In this document: positions 10,308 through 19,166 of the stretch, one piece after another
How positions within the stretch are numbered: position 1 is the first letter of the stretch
How the letters are laid out: each line of letters starts with the position of its first letter
Assembly: GCA_023212725.1 (NCBI GenBank)
Contig: JALBYF010000003.1
Location: 310,001-374,000, forward strand
Origin: Tranzscheliella williamsii
Lineage: Eukaryota > Basidiomycota > Ustilaginomycetes > Ustilaginales > Ustilaginaceae
DNA: 64,000 nucleotides
Direction of reading: 5' to 3'
Program-made: the position numbers and the translations under genes
The notes under the pieces: generated by a model
What the model saw: only the letters and a program-made list of their open reading frames with translations
Told to the model about the DNA's origin: nothing
The model's database searches: none

Positions 10308-10808
10308 CCTTCAGCCACCAATGCTATACCATGAGAGATCGCGACACTGGCTGCACCGGTCACGTTGGGACCCAGGGGCAGGCGAAGCAAACGGTCGCTA
10401 CTGGAGGGGATGGCAGTGTAGAGTAGGACGGTGAGCGGCGTCGAGATGGTCTTCCGCCAGCTCCTTGACCGCCGACACAACGAGTACGGGAACGGCTTCC
10501 AACAATATCATACTGATATACGGTGATGCCATGCTGTTCTCCTGTTCATTGTTAGGTCTTAATCTCTCTAGCAATTAAAACGCATTCACGTGATGATTTC
10601 GGGGAAGGGTACAAATCACCCTGCAGTAGCTTTCAGGTTACTAATTAGGCTAGCCAGCTAGTCTGACGTCCATGCAGGGCGAGAGAGACCAACACCTCAT
10701 CACTTTCCACGGCTGCGCTCTTGACCGTGATCCGTACCCCTCTGCTACGACTTGGTACGGGCTGATGTTGGCGATTTCGTAAGCGCGCCGCTGTATCGTG
10801 CCTCTGCT
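10308..10808. promoter_or_regulatory. Divergent promoter region SIKE-like / HOK1
   Basis: 501 bp between divergent starts. Contains a palindromic E-box CACGTG at 10587-10592 and an AT-rich core around 10500-10650, including TTACTAATTAG near 10638. Function inferred from position only. Confidence 0.45.
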
Positions 10809-13427
10809 ATGTCTAGCTCGACCGACGCCGAGGCGGATGCCTTTGTTGCCTGGGCGCAGGCCGTCCTCAAGGACAGCCCAGACGCGGCGCGGTCTGTAGA
10901 CAAGCTCCAGGATCTGTCCGACGGCGTCGCCCTCTTCCATATCTTGGCTGACATCGACCCCGAACTGTTCCGGAACCCCCATGCTGGGGACACCAAGGAC
11001 AACTGGGTGCTCACCATCGGCACCTTGAAGCGGCTCTTCAAGCTCATGATGCAGTACTACACGCAGAACCTGCAGTGCTTGCCGGCGTCTCTGCCGTCCC
11101 CCGACCTCAACCTCATTGCGCGCTCCTCGGACAAGGAAGAGCTGTGCAAGCTCTGCCTCCTCGTCATCGGCATCGCTGTCCAGAGCGAGAAGAACGAGAC
11201 GCACATTGCCGCTATTCAGACACTCGACCAGTCGCATCAGCACCAGCTTATGATGGCCATCGAGCGCATCATCACGCGCGTCAAACACGCTCAGCAAGAA
11301 GAAAACGCCGACTCCAACCATACTTCCATGACCGGCGATGGCGCAGACGCGGTGGAAGCGCGCTCCACCGACGAGCTGGCTACCGAACTCGCTGCGCTCA
11401 AGATGGAAAAAGATACCATGGAGACTACCTACCTCCAGATACTCGAGAAGAGCCGCGACCTCCAGAACCAGCTGGAAGATACCCAGGAAGAGAAGAGGCA
11501 ACTGGCGGCGGACCACGAATCGTACCGCAAGCAAGTGGAAGAGAGCCGCAACGAGCAGGCCGACATCCTGATGCGTCATGAGATCGAGAAGCTCAAACAT
11601 GAGCTGCGCCGTAGCGAAGACGCCGTTGCTGAGCTCGAGAATGAGAATGAAAAGTTGCTCAGCTCTCAGGACGAACTAAAGCGCAAGACGGAAGATCTGC
11701 AGAAGAAGGCCGACGAAGGTGTACTGCTCAAGGACCAGATCGAGGAGTACAAGCATGCGGCTGACAGGTTGCAAAAGGCCGAGAACGCCATCGAAAAGTA
11801 CAAGAAGAAGCTGGAAGAAGGAGCCGACATCCGCCGTCAGCTCAAGCTGCTCGAAGACCAGAACGCTGAGCTGGTGGACAAGAACGCGACGCTGGAGGAT
11901 GATTACAAGCGTGTTTCGGCCTTCAAGCCTCTCATGGACTCGTACAAAAACCAGATGGCGGAGTTCCAGGGCAAGGTCTCGGATCTGCAACGCGATCTGG
12001 CCACGTCAAAGTACGAACAAGAGCAGATCCTTTCGCGATTCAAGGCGTCGGAAGATCAACGAGCGCAGGAGAAAGAAGAAATGGAACTGTATCAGGAGCG
12101 GATCAAGGAACTTGAACTTGGCGCAGATGCCAGCGGAACCAAGAGACGAACCAAGCTGGCGAGCCGAGACGCGAGTCTGCCTGCCAACGGCGCTGAGGGA
12201 TTAGCGGCAGCAGATGCCAGCATGGTGCAGGAAGACGACGAGGACGAGGACGAGCTGGACGTGTCGGGCGAGCTTGAAGACGCTCTTTCGGGCACCACCA
12301 TGACGCACCTCAAGATCAAAGTACGCAAGCTCACGCGCGAGCTCGAGGAGGCCAGGACGGACAAGGCGGATCATTCTCGCATCATTGTGCTCGAGAATCT
12401 ACTGGAAGATGCGCAGCGCATGAAGACGCGATACGAAGTTGACTACCTGCGCGAACACAAGGAGAAGATCGTCCTGCAGAACCAGCTCGAGACCATCCGA
12501 AGCGGCAAGTCTGACCTGGGCGACGGCACCGAGGCTGCGTTTGCGCTGCGTTTGCGGCTCAACGAAGTGGTGGATGAGCTGGACAGCGCGCGGCGCGAGC
12601 TAACGGAGCTGCAGGTGCAAAGTGAGCAGATGACAAAGGAGCTCACCATCGCGCGTTCGGATCTTACGCTGGTCAACAAGGACCAGGTGGACATCCTGCA
12701 TTCGCTACGCGCTTCGATCGAGGTGGAAAAGGATGAGCTGGAGACCAGCGTCAAAAAGCTCAGAAGCGAGCTGACGTCAGCCAACGAGCAGAACAAGATG
12801 TACATGGCGCAGGTCAACTCGCTGCTGATGGAGAAAGTGGATCTACAGGCCGATGGCATCGGGCAGCGCAACGAGGCGCTGAAGCGAGAGCGTGCGCTGG
12901 GCGAGCTCCACTCGAAGCTCAAAGGCAAGGCCTTACCGAAGGAGGTGGAGGAGATGGTGATGGCCTTGCAGCAGGAAGCTATGAGCTCGACACGAGATCT
13001 GAAAGCGCTGCAGGACAAGTTTGGCAAGGCGAAGCAGTTCATCAAGCAGCAAGACAAGATGCTCAAGGAGAAGGAACGGAGTCTGCTGGCGATGCCGTCG
13101 TCGCTAAGCGCTGATGGTGGTGCGGGGAGGGAGACAGTGGAACAGGAGCTTAAGTTGCTTCGCGAGGAAGTGCGCAACCTGCGGCGAGAGCAGCGGCTCA
13201 TGATGTCGGCGTTCCAGGGCCTGGGCCGGCGATACATGGTCGAGCTCGAGTCGGGCAGAAACCCCAGCGGAAGCAGCATCGTCCGTGGCGGCGCCGCAGG
13301 GTCCAGCAGAGCAGGCGGCATCCGCGCCCTGACAAGCACGGCTGGCCTGAACGCCCCCGGCCACAGCTGGCTCAGCAACCAACGCCGCCTAGTAAACCCC
13401 ACGCTCCAGCTCGCCAGCCGTAGATAG
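10809..13427 (+). CDS. HOK1: Hook-family motor adaptor (Hok1)
   Basis: 872 residues from the ATG at 10809; the open frame extends to 10752 but that codon is TTG. Residues about 5-160 form the Hook N-terminal calponin-homology-like domain: the FVAWAQ start, LSDGVALFHILADIDPELF, a NWVLTIGTLKRLFKLMMQYY helix, and the ELCKLCLLVIGIAVQSEKN block that contacts dynein light intermediate chain. Long coiled coils run from about 180 to 800, broken by an acidic Glu/Asp patch near residue 480. The tail is basic/Ser-Gly-rich (cargo side). In Ustilago maydis Hok1 links dynein and kinesin-3 to early endosomes, and the same role is likely here. The gene lacks the wobble switch seen in its neighbours. Tandem with INO1. 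Confidence 0.93.
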   Translation: MSSSTDAEADAFVAWAQAVLKDSPDAARSVDKLQDLSDGVALFHILADIDPELFRNPHAGDTKDNWVLTIGTLKRLFKLMMQYYTQNLQCLPASLPSPDLNLIARSSDKEELCKLCLLVIGIAVQSEKNETHIAAIQTLDQSHQHQLMMAIERIITRVKHAQQEENADSNHTSMTGDGADAVEARSTDELATELAALKMEKDTMETTYLQILEKSRDLQNQLEDTQEEKRQLAADHESYRKQVEESRNEQADILMRHEIEKLKHELRRSEDAVAELENENEKLLSSQDELKRKTEDLQKKADEGVLLKDQIEEYKHAADRLQKAENAIEKYKKKLEEGADIRRQLKLLEDQNAELVDKNATLEDDYKRVSAFKPLMDSYKNQMAEFQGKVSDLQRDLATSKYEQEQILSRFKASEDQRAQEKEEMELYQERIKELELGADASGTKRRTKLASRDASLPANGAEGLAAADASMVQEDDEDEDELDVSGELEDALSGTTMTHLKIKVRKLTRELEEARTDKADHSRIIVLENLLEDAQRMKTRYEVDYLREHKEKIVLQNQLETIRSGKSDLGDGTEAAFALRLRLNEVVDELDSARRELTELQVQSEQMTKELTIARSDLTLVNKDQVDILHSLRASIEVEKDELETSVKKLRSELTSANEQNKMYMAQVNSLLMEKVDLQADGIGQRNEALKRERALGELHSKLKGKALPKEVEEMVMALQQEAMSSTRDLKALQDKFGKAKQFIKQQDKMLKEKERSLLAMPSSLSADGGAGRETVEQELKLLREEVRNLRREQRLMMSAFQGLGRRYMVELESGRNPSGSSIVRGGAAGSSRAGGIRALTSTAGLNAPGHSWLSNQRRLVNPTLQLASRR

Positions 13428-14639
13428 GCCAACACGCCGAAGCACGAGCTGTTTGGCAAGCATCTTTCCATCAGCAGCGCACCAACGCGGCTAGGCACTG
13501 TGACTGATCTCGTGTCGTATACCCTGCCTGACAGCACCACACCTGATATATGTATGTCGACCAATCATCGCAATTATCTAACACACGAGGACCTTGTCGG
13601 CCCCAGAGCTAGACCGTACAGATCGGGGCGGAGATCGATATCGCTACGATCCATTGCGATCAGACAGAGCAGATGAAAGCGTGCAGTTTGGGGCATTGGA
13701 TGCACGACCTGCGTGTGGCTTATGCACCCTTCCGTCCGGAACGACGTATCCGCTCGCGCTGTGCCGTAAGCTTTAGGCCAAGAGCCGAATCCAACACTCA
13801 CGCTATAATAATTCACCTACAGCTCACCTACTAACACGCCCCAAGTGGGCCCTGCTGTAATGCCGGAGTGGGGATCTCCGACGCAGCACTACAAACATTT
13901 CAGCACCCCACCCATCAGAATGCCTTTTCACGCTGCAGCCTCGGCTTCTCCGCTCTTGGCCGTCGATCTGCCACACGTTCTGAAATTCTGCGACCCTGCT
14001 GATTGGCTTGCGATTCTGCTCATGTTGATTTGCGGAGTCTCCGCCTCGCTGCCACTACAAACTTGGGGTCGCTCGATTAGCTCCATCAAGTACTGGTACT
14101 GTCACAAATCATCCTGATTTCTCGTCGGCTTGCCAGCGGGTGGAAGCTGTGGAAATCGTTACTAATCTGAATTTAATAGGCTAATTTATGTGTTTTCGCT
14201 GGAAGCTGCGTCGCGGAGCAACCCGCGCGGAACCGCACATGAACGGCACAGGCACAAAATACAAAACGCATTATATTACTGTCACTTTCACTTTCCTGTC
14301 ACTATCGGAATGCAGCTCTGGCGCTGTCGGCTCAAAGGTGAAGGACAGTTGCTGGGAGCGTATAAAGCCTCACCCTCCTCTACGCCCTTCCGCGTATCTC
14401 CCTTCTCCCCTCATCCCCACACCCACAAATCCACATTACTATCTCGCAAGTCATCGACTTCTCTGTGGCTTGCACTTTACTGTTGCCCATCATTTACTCC
14501 AATCAGCTTTGCTCTTCGCACAACTCCCACAGGGGCAGCAGGCACTCAGCCCCTGCCTTCTTAGCAGCCAATTAAACCAGACTCTCCCCCCAATCTCGTC
14601 TTAACTTTCCTCTCTTATCATCTTGCATTATCGTCCAAG
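13428..14639. other. Intergenic: 3' flank of HOK1 and upstream region of INO1
   Basis: About 1.2 kb without a believable gene. ACTGTGACTG at 13497-13506 and the sequence around 14278-14286 carry the recurrent TGTGAC/GTCAC motif. A core promoter for INO1 lies at the right end: TATA box at 14361, then a long pyrimidine-rich tract about 14367-14460 and further CT-rich leader to the ATG. A CACATG core (half of an ICRE-like site) is at 14236-14241. Confidence 0.5.
14361..14366 (+). promoter_or_regulatory. TATA box of INO1
   Basis: TATAAA 279 bp upstream of the INO1 start, immediately followed by a pyrimidine-rich tract. This is the usual core-promoter arrangement of a highly expressed fungal gene. 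It implies a leader of roughly 200 nt. Confidence 0.6.
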
Positions 14640-16334
14640 ATGGCTCCTGTTGCAAACGGAAACCACCTCAACGGACACGGTGCCAACGGCCATGCTACTC
14701 AAGCCGACGCCGCTCCCATCAACCCTACCAATGCTCGGCATGAGGAGCGCGAGTTCATCCGCGTCAGCTCCGACAAGGTCCAGTACACCACCGAGGCCAT
14801 CACCTCCAAGTATGAGTACCAGAACACCCATGTCGAGAAGGTTCACCACGATGATGGCACCACCGAGTACGTCGCTACCCCCATCCAGCGACAGTACCAG
14901 TTCAAGACCGAGCGAATCGTCCCCCGAACCGGGCTTATGATGGTTGGCTGGGGTGGCAACAACGGTACCACCATCACCGCCACCATCCTTGCCAACAAGA
15001 ACAACATCACCTGGCAGAACAAGGACGGCCAGCAGATCCCCAACTACTATGGCTCTCTTGTTCGTGCTTCCACCATCCGCCTCGGTACCGACCCTGCCAC
15101 GGGCAAGGACGTCTGGGTCCCCTTCTCCAACGTCCTCCCCATGGTCCATCCCAACGACCTTGTCCTCGGTGGTTGGGACATTTCCGGTCTGCCCATGGAC
15201 CAGGCCATGTCTCGCGCCAAGGTGCTCGACTACGACCTTCAGCGACAGGTCGCCCCTTACATGGCCGAGATGAAGCCGCTCGCCTCGGTCTACTACCCTG
15301 ACTTTATCGCCCAGAACCAGGAGGAGCGGGCCGACAACGTCTTGCCCGGAGAGTCCAAAGCCGCCCACGTCGACCAGATCCGCGCCGACATCCGCGAGTT
15401 CAAGCGACAGAACAACCTCGACAAGGTTATCGTTGTCTGGACCGCCAACACCGAGCGATACTCGGACATTATCCCTGGCATTAACGACACCGCCGACAAT
15501 CTGCTCAAGGCCGTCGAGCAGAACCATGGTGAGGTCTCTCCCTCGACCATCTTTGCCATTGCCTGTATTCTGGAGAATGCCCCCTATGTCAACGGTGCTC
15601 CTCAGAACACCTTTGTTCCTGGATGCATTCAGCTGGCCGAAAAGCACAAGGCTTTCATCGCCGGCGACGATCTCAAGACCGGCCAGACCAAGGTCAAGTC
15701 GGTTCTGGCCGAGTTTCTCGTCAACGCCGGCATCAAGCCCCTCTCGATTGCCTCGTACAACCACCTGGGTAACAACGACGGGTACAACCTCAGCTCGCAA
15801 CGCCAGTTCAAGTCCAAGGAGATCTCGAAAGCTTCGGTCGTCGACGACTGCTGTGCGGCCAACCATCTGCTCTACAAGCCTGCCGTGCCGGGCAAGAAGA
15901 CGGCCGATGGCAAGGCCGACAAGGGCGAGCACCCGGACCACTGCATTGTGATCAAGTACCAGCCCGCCGTCGGCGACCAGAAGGTGGCGATGGACGACTA
16001 CACCTCGGAGCTCTGCATGGGCGGCCGCAACCGGCTGTATGTGACCAACCTGTGCGAAGACTCGCTGCTTGCCTCGCCGCTCCTGCTCGACCTCACCATC
16101 CTCGCCGAGCTGATGACGCGCATCACCTACCGCGCCGGCGAGCAGCAGGAGTGGAGCTCGATGCACTCGGTCCTCTCGCTCCTCTCCTACTCGCTCAAGG
16201 CGCCCGTCGTCAAGCCCGGCTCCGACGTCGTCAACTCGCTCAACCGCCAGCGCGCCGCCTGCACCAACTTCATGCGCGCCTGCCTCGGCCTCGCGCCCGA
16301 GTCCGACCTCCTGCTCGAGACCCGCGTCTGGTAG
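14640..16334 (+). CDS. INO1: Inositol-3-phosphate synthase
   Basis: Converts glucose 6-phosphate to myo-inositol 3-phosphate (NAD-dependent), the first step of de novo inositol and phosphatidylinositol synthesis; cytosolic. 564 residues, single exon. NAD-binding motif GWGGNNGTT sits near residues 102-110, preceded by the PRTGLMMVGW strand. Family blocks follow: LGGWDISG, then VVWTANTERY, then SYNHLGNNDG, the SKEISKASVVDD stretch with the catalytic lysine region, and YTSELCMGG. The C-terminal extension is short. Codon use in the first two thirds is strongly optimised (NNC-ending, with CGA/CGC arginine), fitting high expression. A TATA box and pyrimidine-rich leader lie upstream. Tail-to-tail with the multicopper oxidase. 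Confidence 0.98.
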   Translation: MAPVANGNHLNGHGANGHATQADAAPINPTNARHEEREFIRVSSDKVQYTTEAITSKYEYQNTHVEKVHHDDGTTEYVATPIQRQYQFKTERIVPRTGLMMVGWGGNNGTTITATILANKNNITWQNKDGQQIPNYYGSLVRASTIRLGTDPATGKDVWVPFSNVLPMVHPNDLVLGGWDISGLPMDQAMSRAKVLDYDLQRQVAPYMAEMKPLASVYYPDFIAQNQEERADNVLPGESKAAHVDQIRADIREFKRQNNLDKVIVVWTANTERYSDIIPGINDTADNLLKAVEQNHGEVSPSTIFAIACILENAPYVNGAPQNTFVPGCIQLAEKHKAFIAGDDLKTGQTKVKSVLAEFLVNAGIKPLSIASYNHLGNNDGYNLSSQRQFKSKEISKASVVDDCCAANHLLYKPAVPGKKTADGKADKGEHPDHCIVIKYQPAVGDQKVAMDDYTSELCMGGRNRLYVTNLCEDSLLASPLLLDLTILAELMTRITYRAGEQQEWSSMHSVLSLLSYSLKAPVVKPGSDVVNSLNRQRAACTNFMRACLGLAPESDLLLETRVW

Positions 16335-16612
16335 CCGTAGCCACCCCGTCCCTTCCCCCACTTGTCCGCTCCAATCCCACACCGTTCCGCATCCTACTCC
16401 TCATCCTCTACACACCCCCTTCAACCTCCCGATGGTAGCGCTTGCATAGAATAGACCGCCAGGCCGTCCGCACCGGACGGCCCTCGACCCTGTTCGGCCC
16501 GATAGAGACCTTGCTGTCCCGCACGCTCGCGAATGTCACTCTTACTACTGTCTACCTGGCTTGCTTGTGCTTGTGTCAGCCACGGCCTGGACGGGGGGGA
16601 TGTGGGGGAGGG

Positions 16613-18694
16613 TCAAGGGACGGCGGAGACGTTGCTGGGGTAGGTGAAGTAGGCGCGGTCGAGGCCCTGGACGGCGGCGGGGGAGGGGCGGTAGGGGCCG
16701 GGAGTGGCGAGGGCGGCAGGGTCTAGCGACCAGACGGTGGCCATGCCCATGGCGAGGTGGAAGACGAGGTGGCAGTGGAGGAGGAAGAGACCGGCGTGGG
16801 CGGGGGCGATGCGGAGGCGGAGGATGGCCCAGCCGGCGTCGTTGTGGGCGGGGTGGGGGACGGTCTGGTTGCGGAAGGCGGCGCCGGGGGCGGGGTAGAC
16901 TACGGTGGTGTCGCGCGGGATGGCGCGCGGGGCGGGGCGGGCGTAGAGCGCATCCAGCGCGGCAAAGGAGAAGGTGCCGCGCTCGACTGCACGCGCCCAG
17001 TGCTTGCGCCCGTGCATGTGCCACGGATGCATCTCGCCCGCGCCCGACATGGCCGACGGCCGGTTGACCAACACCACATCCACTACCTCGCCCGCCCGCG
17101 CAACGTACATGTTCGCCGCCGCATCGTACGCCTGCCAGAGCTTGTGCCGTGCCGCCAGCGCCCGCTCAGCCCGCGTCCGCCGCACCAGCCCGTGCGCCTC
17201 GGGCCGCGCATTCCAGTCATTCGTCGCCGCAAACGCAGCCTCGTACGCTGCCGCCGGCGTCGCCCCGCCCAGCACCCGCACCAGCCACGGCATAGACCCC
17301 GCCGTCTCGTTGTACACCGCGCTGTTCTCCAGCCACCGCACCCCGCGCGCCGCCCCCGCCACCTGCTGCGTCTGGATCACCACCGTCCGCGTCACCGCAC
17401 TGTCCGCCGGCATCGCCTCCCCCCACCCCGCCAGCGGCTCCAGCTGCGACGTGATCCACCCGAACTGCTCGTCCGGAAGCACCTTGGCCGTCCCTGGCGG
17501 CCGCACCACCGCATCTCGCTCGCCCGAGCCGTAGACAATACGCACCCACAGCGACGGCCCCGCCCGCCACCGCGACTCGAGCCGCATCCAGTAGATCCCC
17601 CCGCTTCCGTCCGCCTTGACCTGCGCCGCACGCTTGCTCCGGTACAGGACAGAGTACCGCTGTCCCGTCGTCAGCTCCACGTGGTCCACCTCGGTCCGCT
17701 CCAGGTAAGTGCCGTCCGCCTCGATCAGCGTCATTGCGTCGCGCCCGCCGTGGCCGTCCAGCATCCCCACCGAGACGTAGGTCAGCGCCGTCGCCCCCAC
17801 CAGCCGCAGCCGGTAGGTCCGGTCGTAGTCCAGCCGCAGCGTAGCGTACGTTTGCCCGCATGTGCGCGGGGCGTCGCTGCACGCTACGCCCACCGCCTTC
17901 GCCGCTGTCGCATTGCATTTTGCAGTGTCCGGCCCGGGCGATGTCTGTCCGTTGAGCAGCAGCGCCGCAGCCGAGCCGGGCCAGCGGAATGGTTCGGCAC
18001 GCAGCCCGGCTTCGATGCGATCTGTGTTGGTGTAATTCCAGAAATCGCCAATGACCAGCACGCGATCCTCGTCGTACGTGTAAGGCGAGGAGGGCATCGA
18101 AGCACCCACGGCGCTGAGGCCGTCGGCGCCCTGCACATGGCTGACTGTGCGTTGCGAGCTAGGATCGGCTTGCGTTGGTGCGGCCTTGGTCGGCGGAGTG
18201 TGTGTAAGCGGGTCTTCGAGCACGAGCGCGCCATAAGCGGTCATGGCCTGGATGCCGTAGTGGGAGTGGTAGAAGTAGGTGCCGCTGTCCTCAGGATCGG
18301 TCGGAATACGATAGTCAAAATAGGCGTTAGGGGCGATGGGCCACTGCGAACCCATAGGAGTGCCGTCCATTACTGGGTGGAGCTTCATAGGAATGCCGTG
18401 GAAGTGGACCGTGGTGTTGCGGCTCGAGTGATTCCAGACGCGCACCTGGAGGACCTCGCCGGCGCGCGCACGCAATGTTGGCCCTGGCATCGTGCCGTTG
18501 AAGACGTGCGCCGTTGCGAAGGGCGAGCATGTCCCCGCCCACACCGTCTGCTCGGTCACGTTCAATGTATAGTGCCGGACCACGAGCGAGTCCGCTGCAG
18601 CGGCAGGCGCGTCCTTGGCAGCAGCCTTCGCCAGTCCGAATCCTACGCCGACGGAAGCGGCCAACCCCGCGATACTGTATAAGCTTGCCTTCAT
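16613..18694 (-). CDS. Secreted multicopper oxidase, laccase/ascorbate-oxidase-like
   Basis: 693 residues with a hydrophobic N-terminal signal (residues 1-25). All four copper motifs are complete: HFHG (His97, His99), YHSHYG (His143, His145), HPWHMHG in the last quarter, and HCHLVFHLAMGM near residues 640-651. The axial position of the type-1 copper, ten residues after Cys641, is Met651. That is typical of ascorbate oxidase and low-potential laccase-like enzymes, rather than the Leu/Phe of high-potential laccases. There is no C-terminal membrane segment, so it is not a Fet3-type ferroxidase anchored with a permease. Several N-glycosylation sequons. Substrate (phenols, pigment precursors or metals) cannot be told from sequence. 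Wobble bases flip from G-ending to C-ending near 16980. Tandem with ALG10. Confidence 0.92.
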   Translation of the reverse strand: MKASLYSIAGLAASVGVGFGLAKAAAKDAPAAAADSLVVRHYTLNVTEQTVWAGTCSPFATAHVFNGTMPGPTLRARAGEVLQVRVWNHSSRNTTVHFHGIPMKLHPVMDGTPMGSQWPIAPNAYFDYRIPTDPEDSGTYFYHSHYGIQAMTAYGALVLEDPLTHTPPTKAAPTQADPSSQRTVSHVQGADGLSAVGASMPSSPYTYDEDRVLVIGDFWNYTNTDRIEAGLRAEPFRWPGSAAALLLNGQTSPGPDTAKCNATAAKAVGVACSDAPRTCGQTYATLRLDYDRTYRLRLVGATALTYVSVGMLDGHGGRDAMTLIEADGTYLERTEVDHVELTTGQRYSVLYRSKRAAQVKADGSGGIYWMRLESRWRAGPSLWVRIVYGSGERDAVVRPPGTAKVLPDEQFGWITSQLEPLAGWGEAMPADSAVTRTVVIQTQQVAGAARGVRWLENSAVYNETAGSMPWLVRVLGGATPAAAYEAAFAATNDWNARPEAHGLVRRTRAERALAARHKLWQAYDAAANMYVARAGEVVDVVLVNRPSAMSGAGEMHPWHMHGRKHWARAVERGTFSFAALDALYARPAPRAIPRDTTVVYPAPGAAFRNQTVPHPAHNDAGWAILRLRIAPAHAGLFLLHCHLVFHLAMGMATVWSLDPAALATPGPYRPSPAAVQGLDRAYFTYPSNVSAVP

Positions 18695-19166
18695 AGCGCG
18701 GTGAGACAGCTAGACGAGGAGCTAGGCGGGTATCCGGCGTGTCTCACCACTTGACCTAGCTCTATAAGGATGGGCGAACCTCGTAAGGGAAGCAGCGCAT
18801 CGACGCACTTAAATAGATTTAATTGAGGTGGGCATTAATCGCGCAAACCCTTAGGCATCGTCCGCCCGGCAAGGCTAGCCAAGGGAATCCGGGCCCTTGG
18901 TAACCTCACTGCGCAGGTTTGTCAAACTGGGTTACAGTGGGCGCGAGTGGGCTCTGCCGGCCGAGGTGGGAAGATTTGGGCGCATCTCATCTGACGCGGT
19001 GGGTCCGCGAGCTGTGTGGTTGCGTGTGGGGTTCACTTGGGCGCGGGCCGCGAGGACGCATCTTTCTTCGCACGATAGGCGCTGGAATTGACGCATCGAG
19101 AGCCAACGTAGAAAAGGCTCGGCCGATCGGCTCTGCTTTGTCTGTGGGACCGGTGGCTCCGTAGTT
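18695..19166. promoter_or_regulatory. Upstream region of the multicopper oxidase
   Basis: 472 bp. On the minus strand a TATA-like TTATAGAG lies about 65-70 bp before the start (around 18760-18767). A nested hairpin sits at 18900-18935. No coding frame. Confidence 0.4.
18900..18935. repeat. Nested inverted repeat upstream of the multicopper oxidase
   Basis: Outer arms GTAACC (18900-18905) and GGTTAC (18930-18935) pair perfectly. Inside them GTTT (18917-18920) and AAAC (18924-18927) form a second perfect stem with a 3-base loop. It lies about 205 bp upstream of the oxidase ATG. Could be a regulator site or chance. Confidence 0.4.

Noticed and set aside
14188..14604. Overlapping ORFs of 124-138 codons upstream of INO1
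   Set aside because: They overlap the TATA box and pyrimidine-rich leader and have no similarity to known proteins.
16757..18682. 641-codon + strand ORF
   Set aside because: Antisense shadow of the multicopper oxidase; Arg/Pro/His-rich, with no recognisable motif. Long antisense frames are expected in strongly GC-biased genes.
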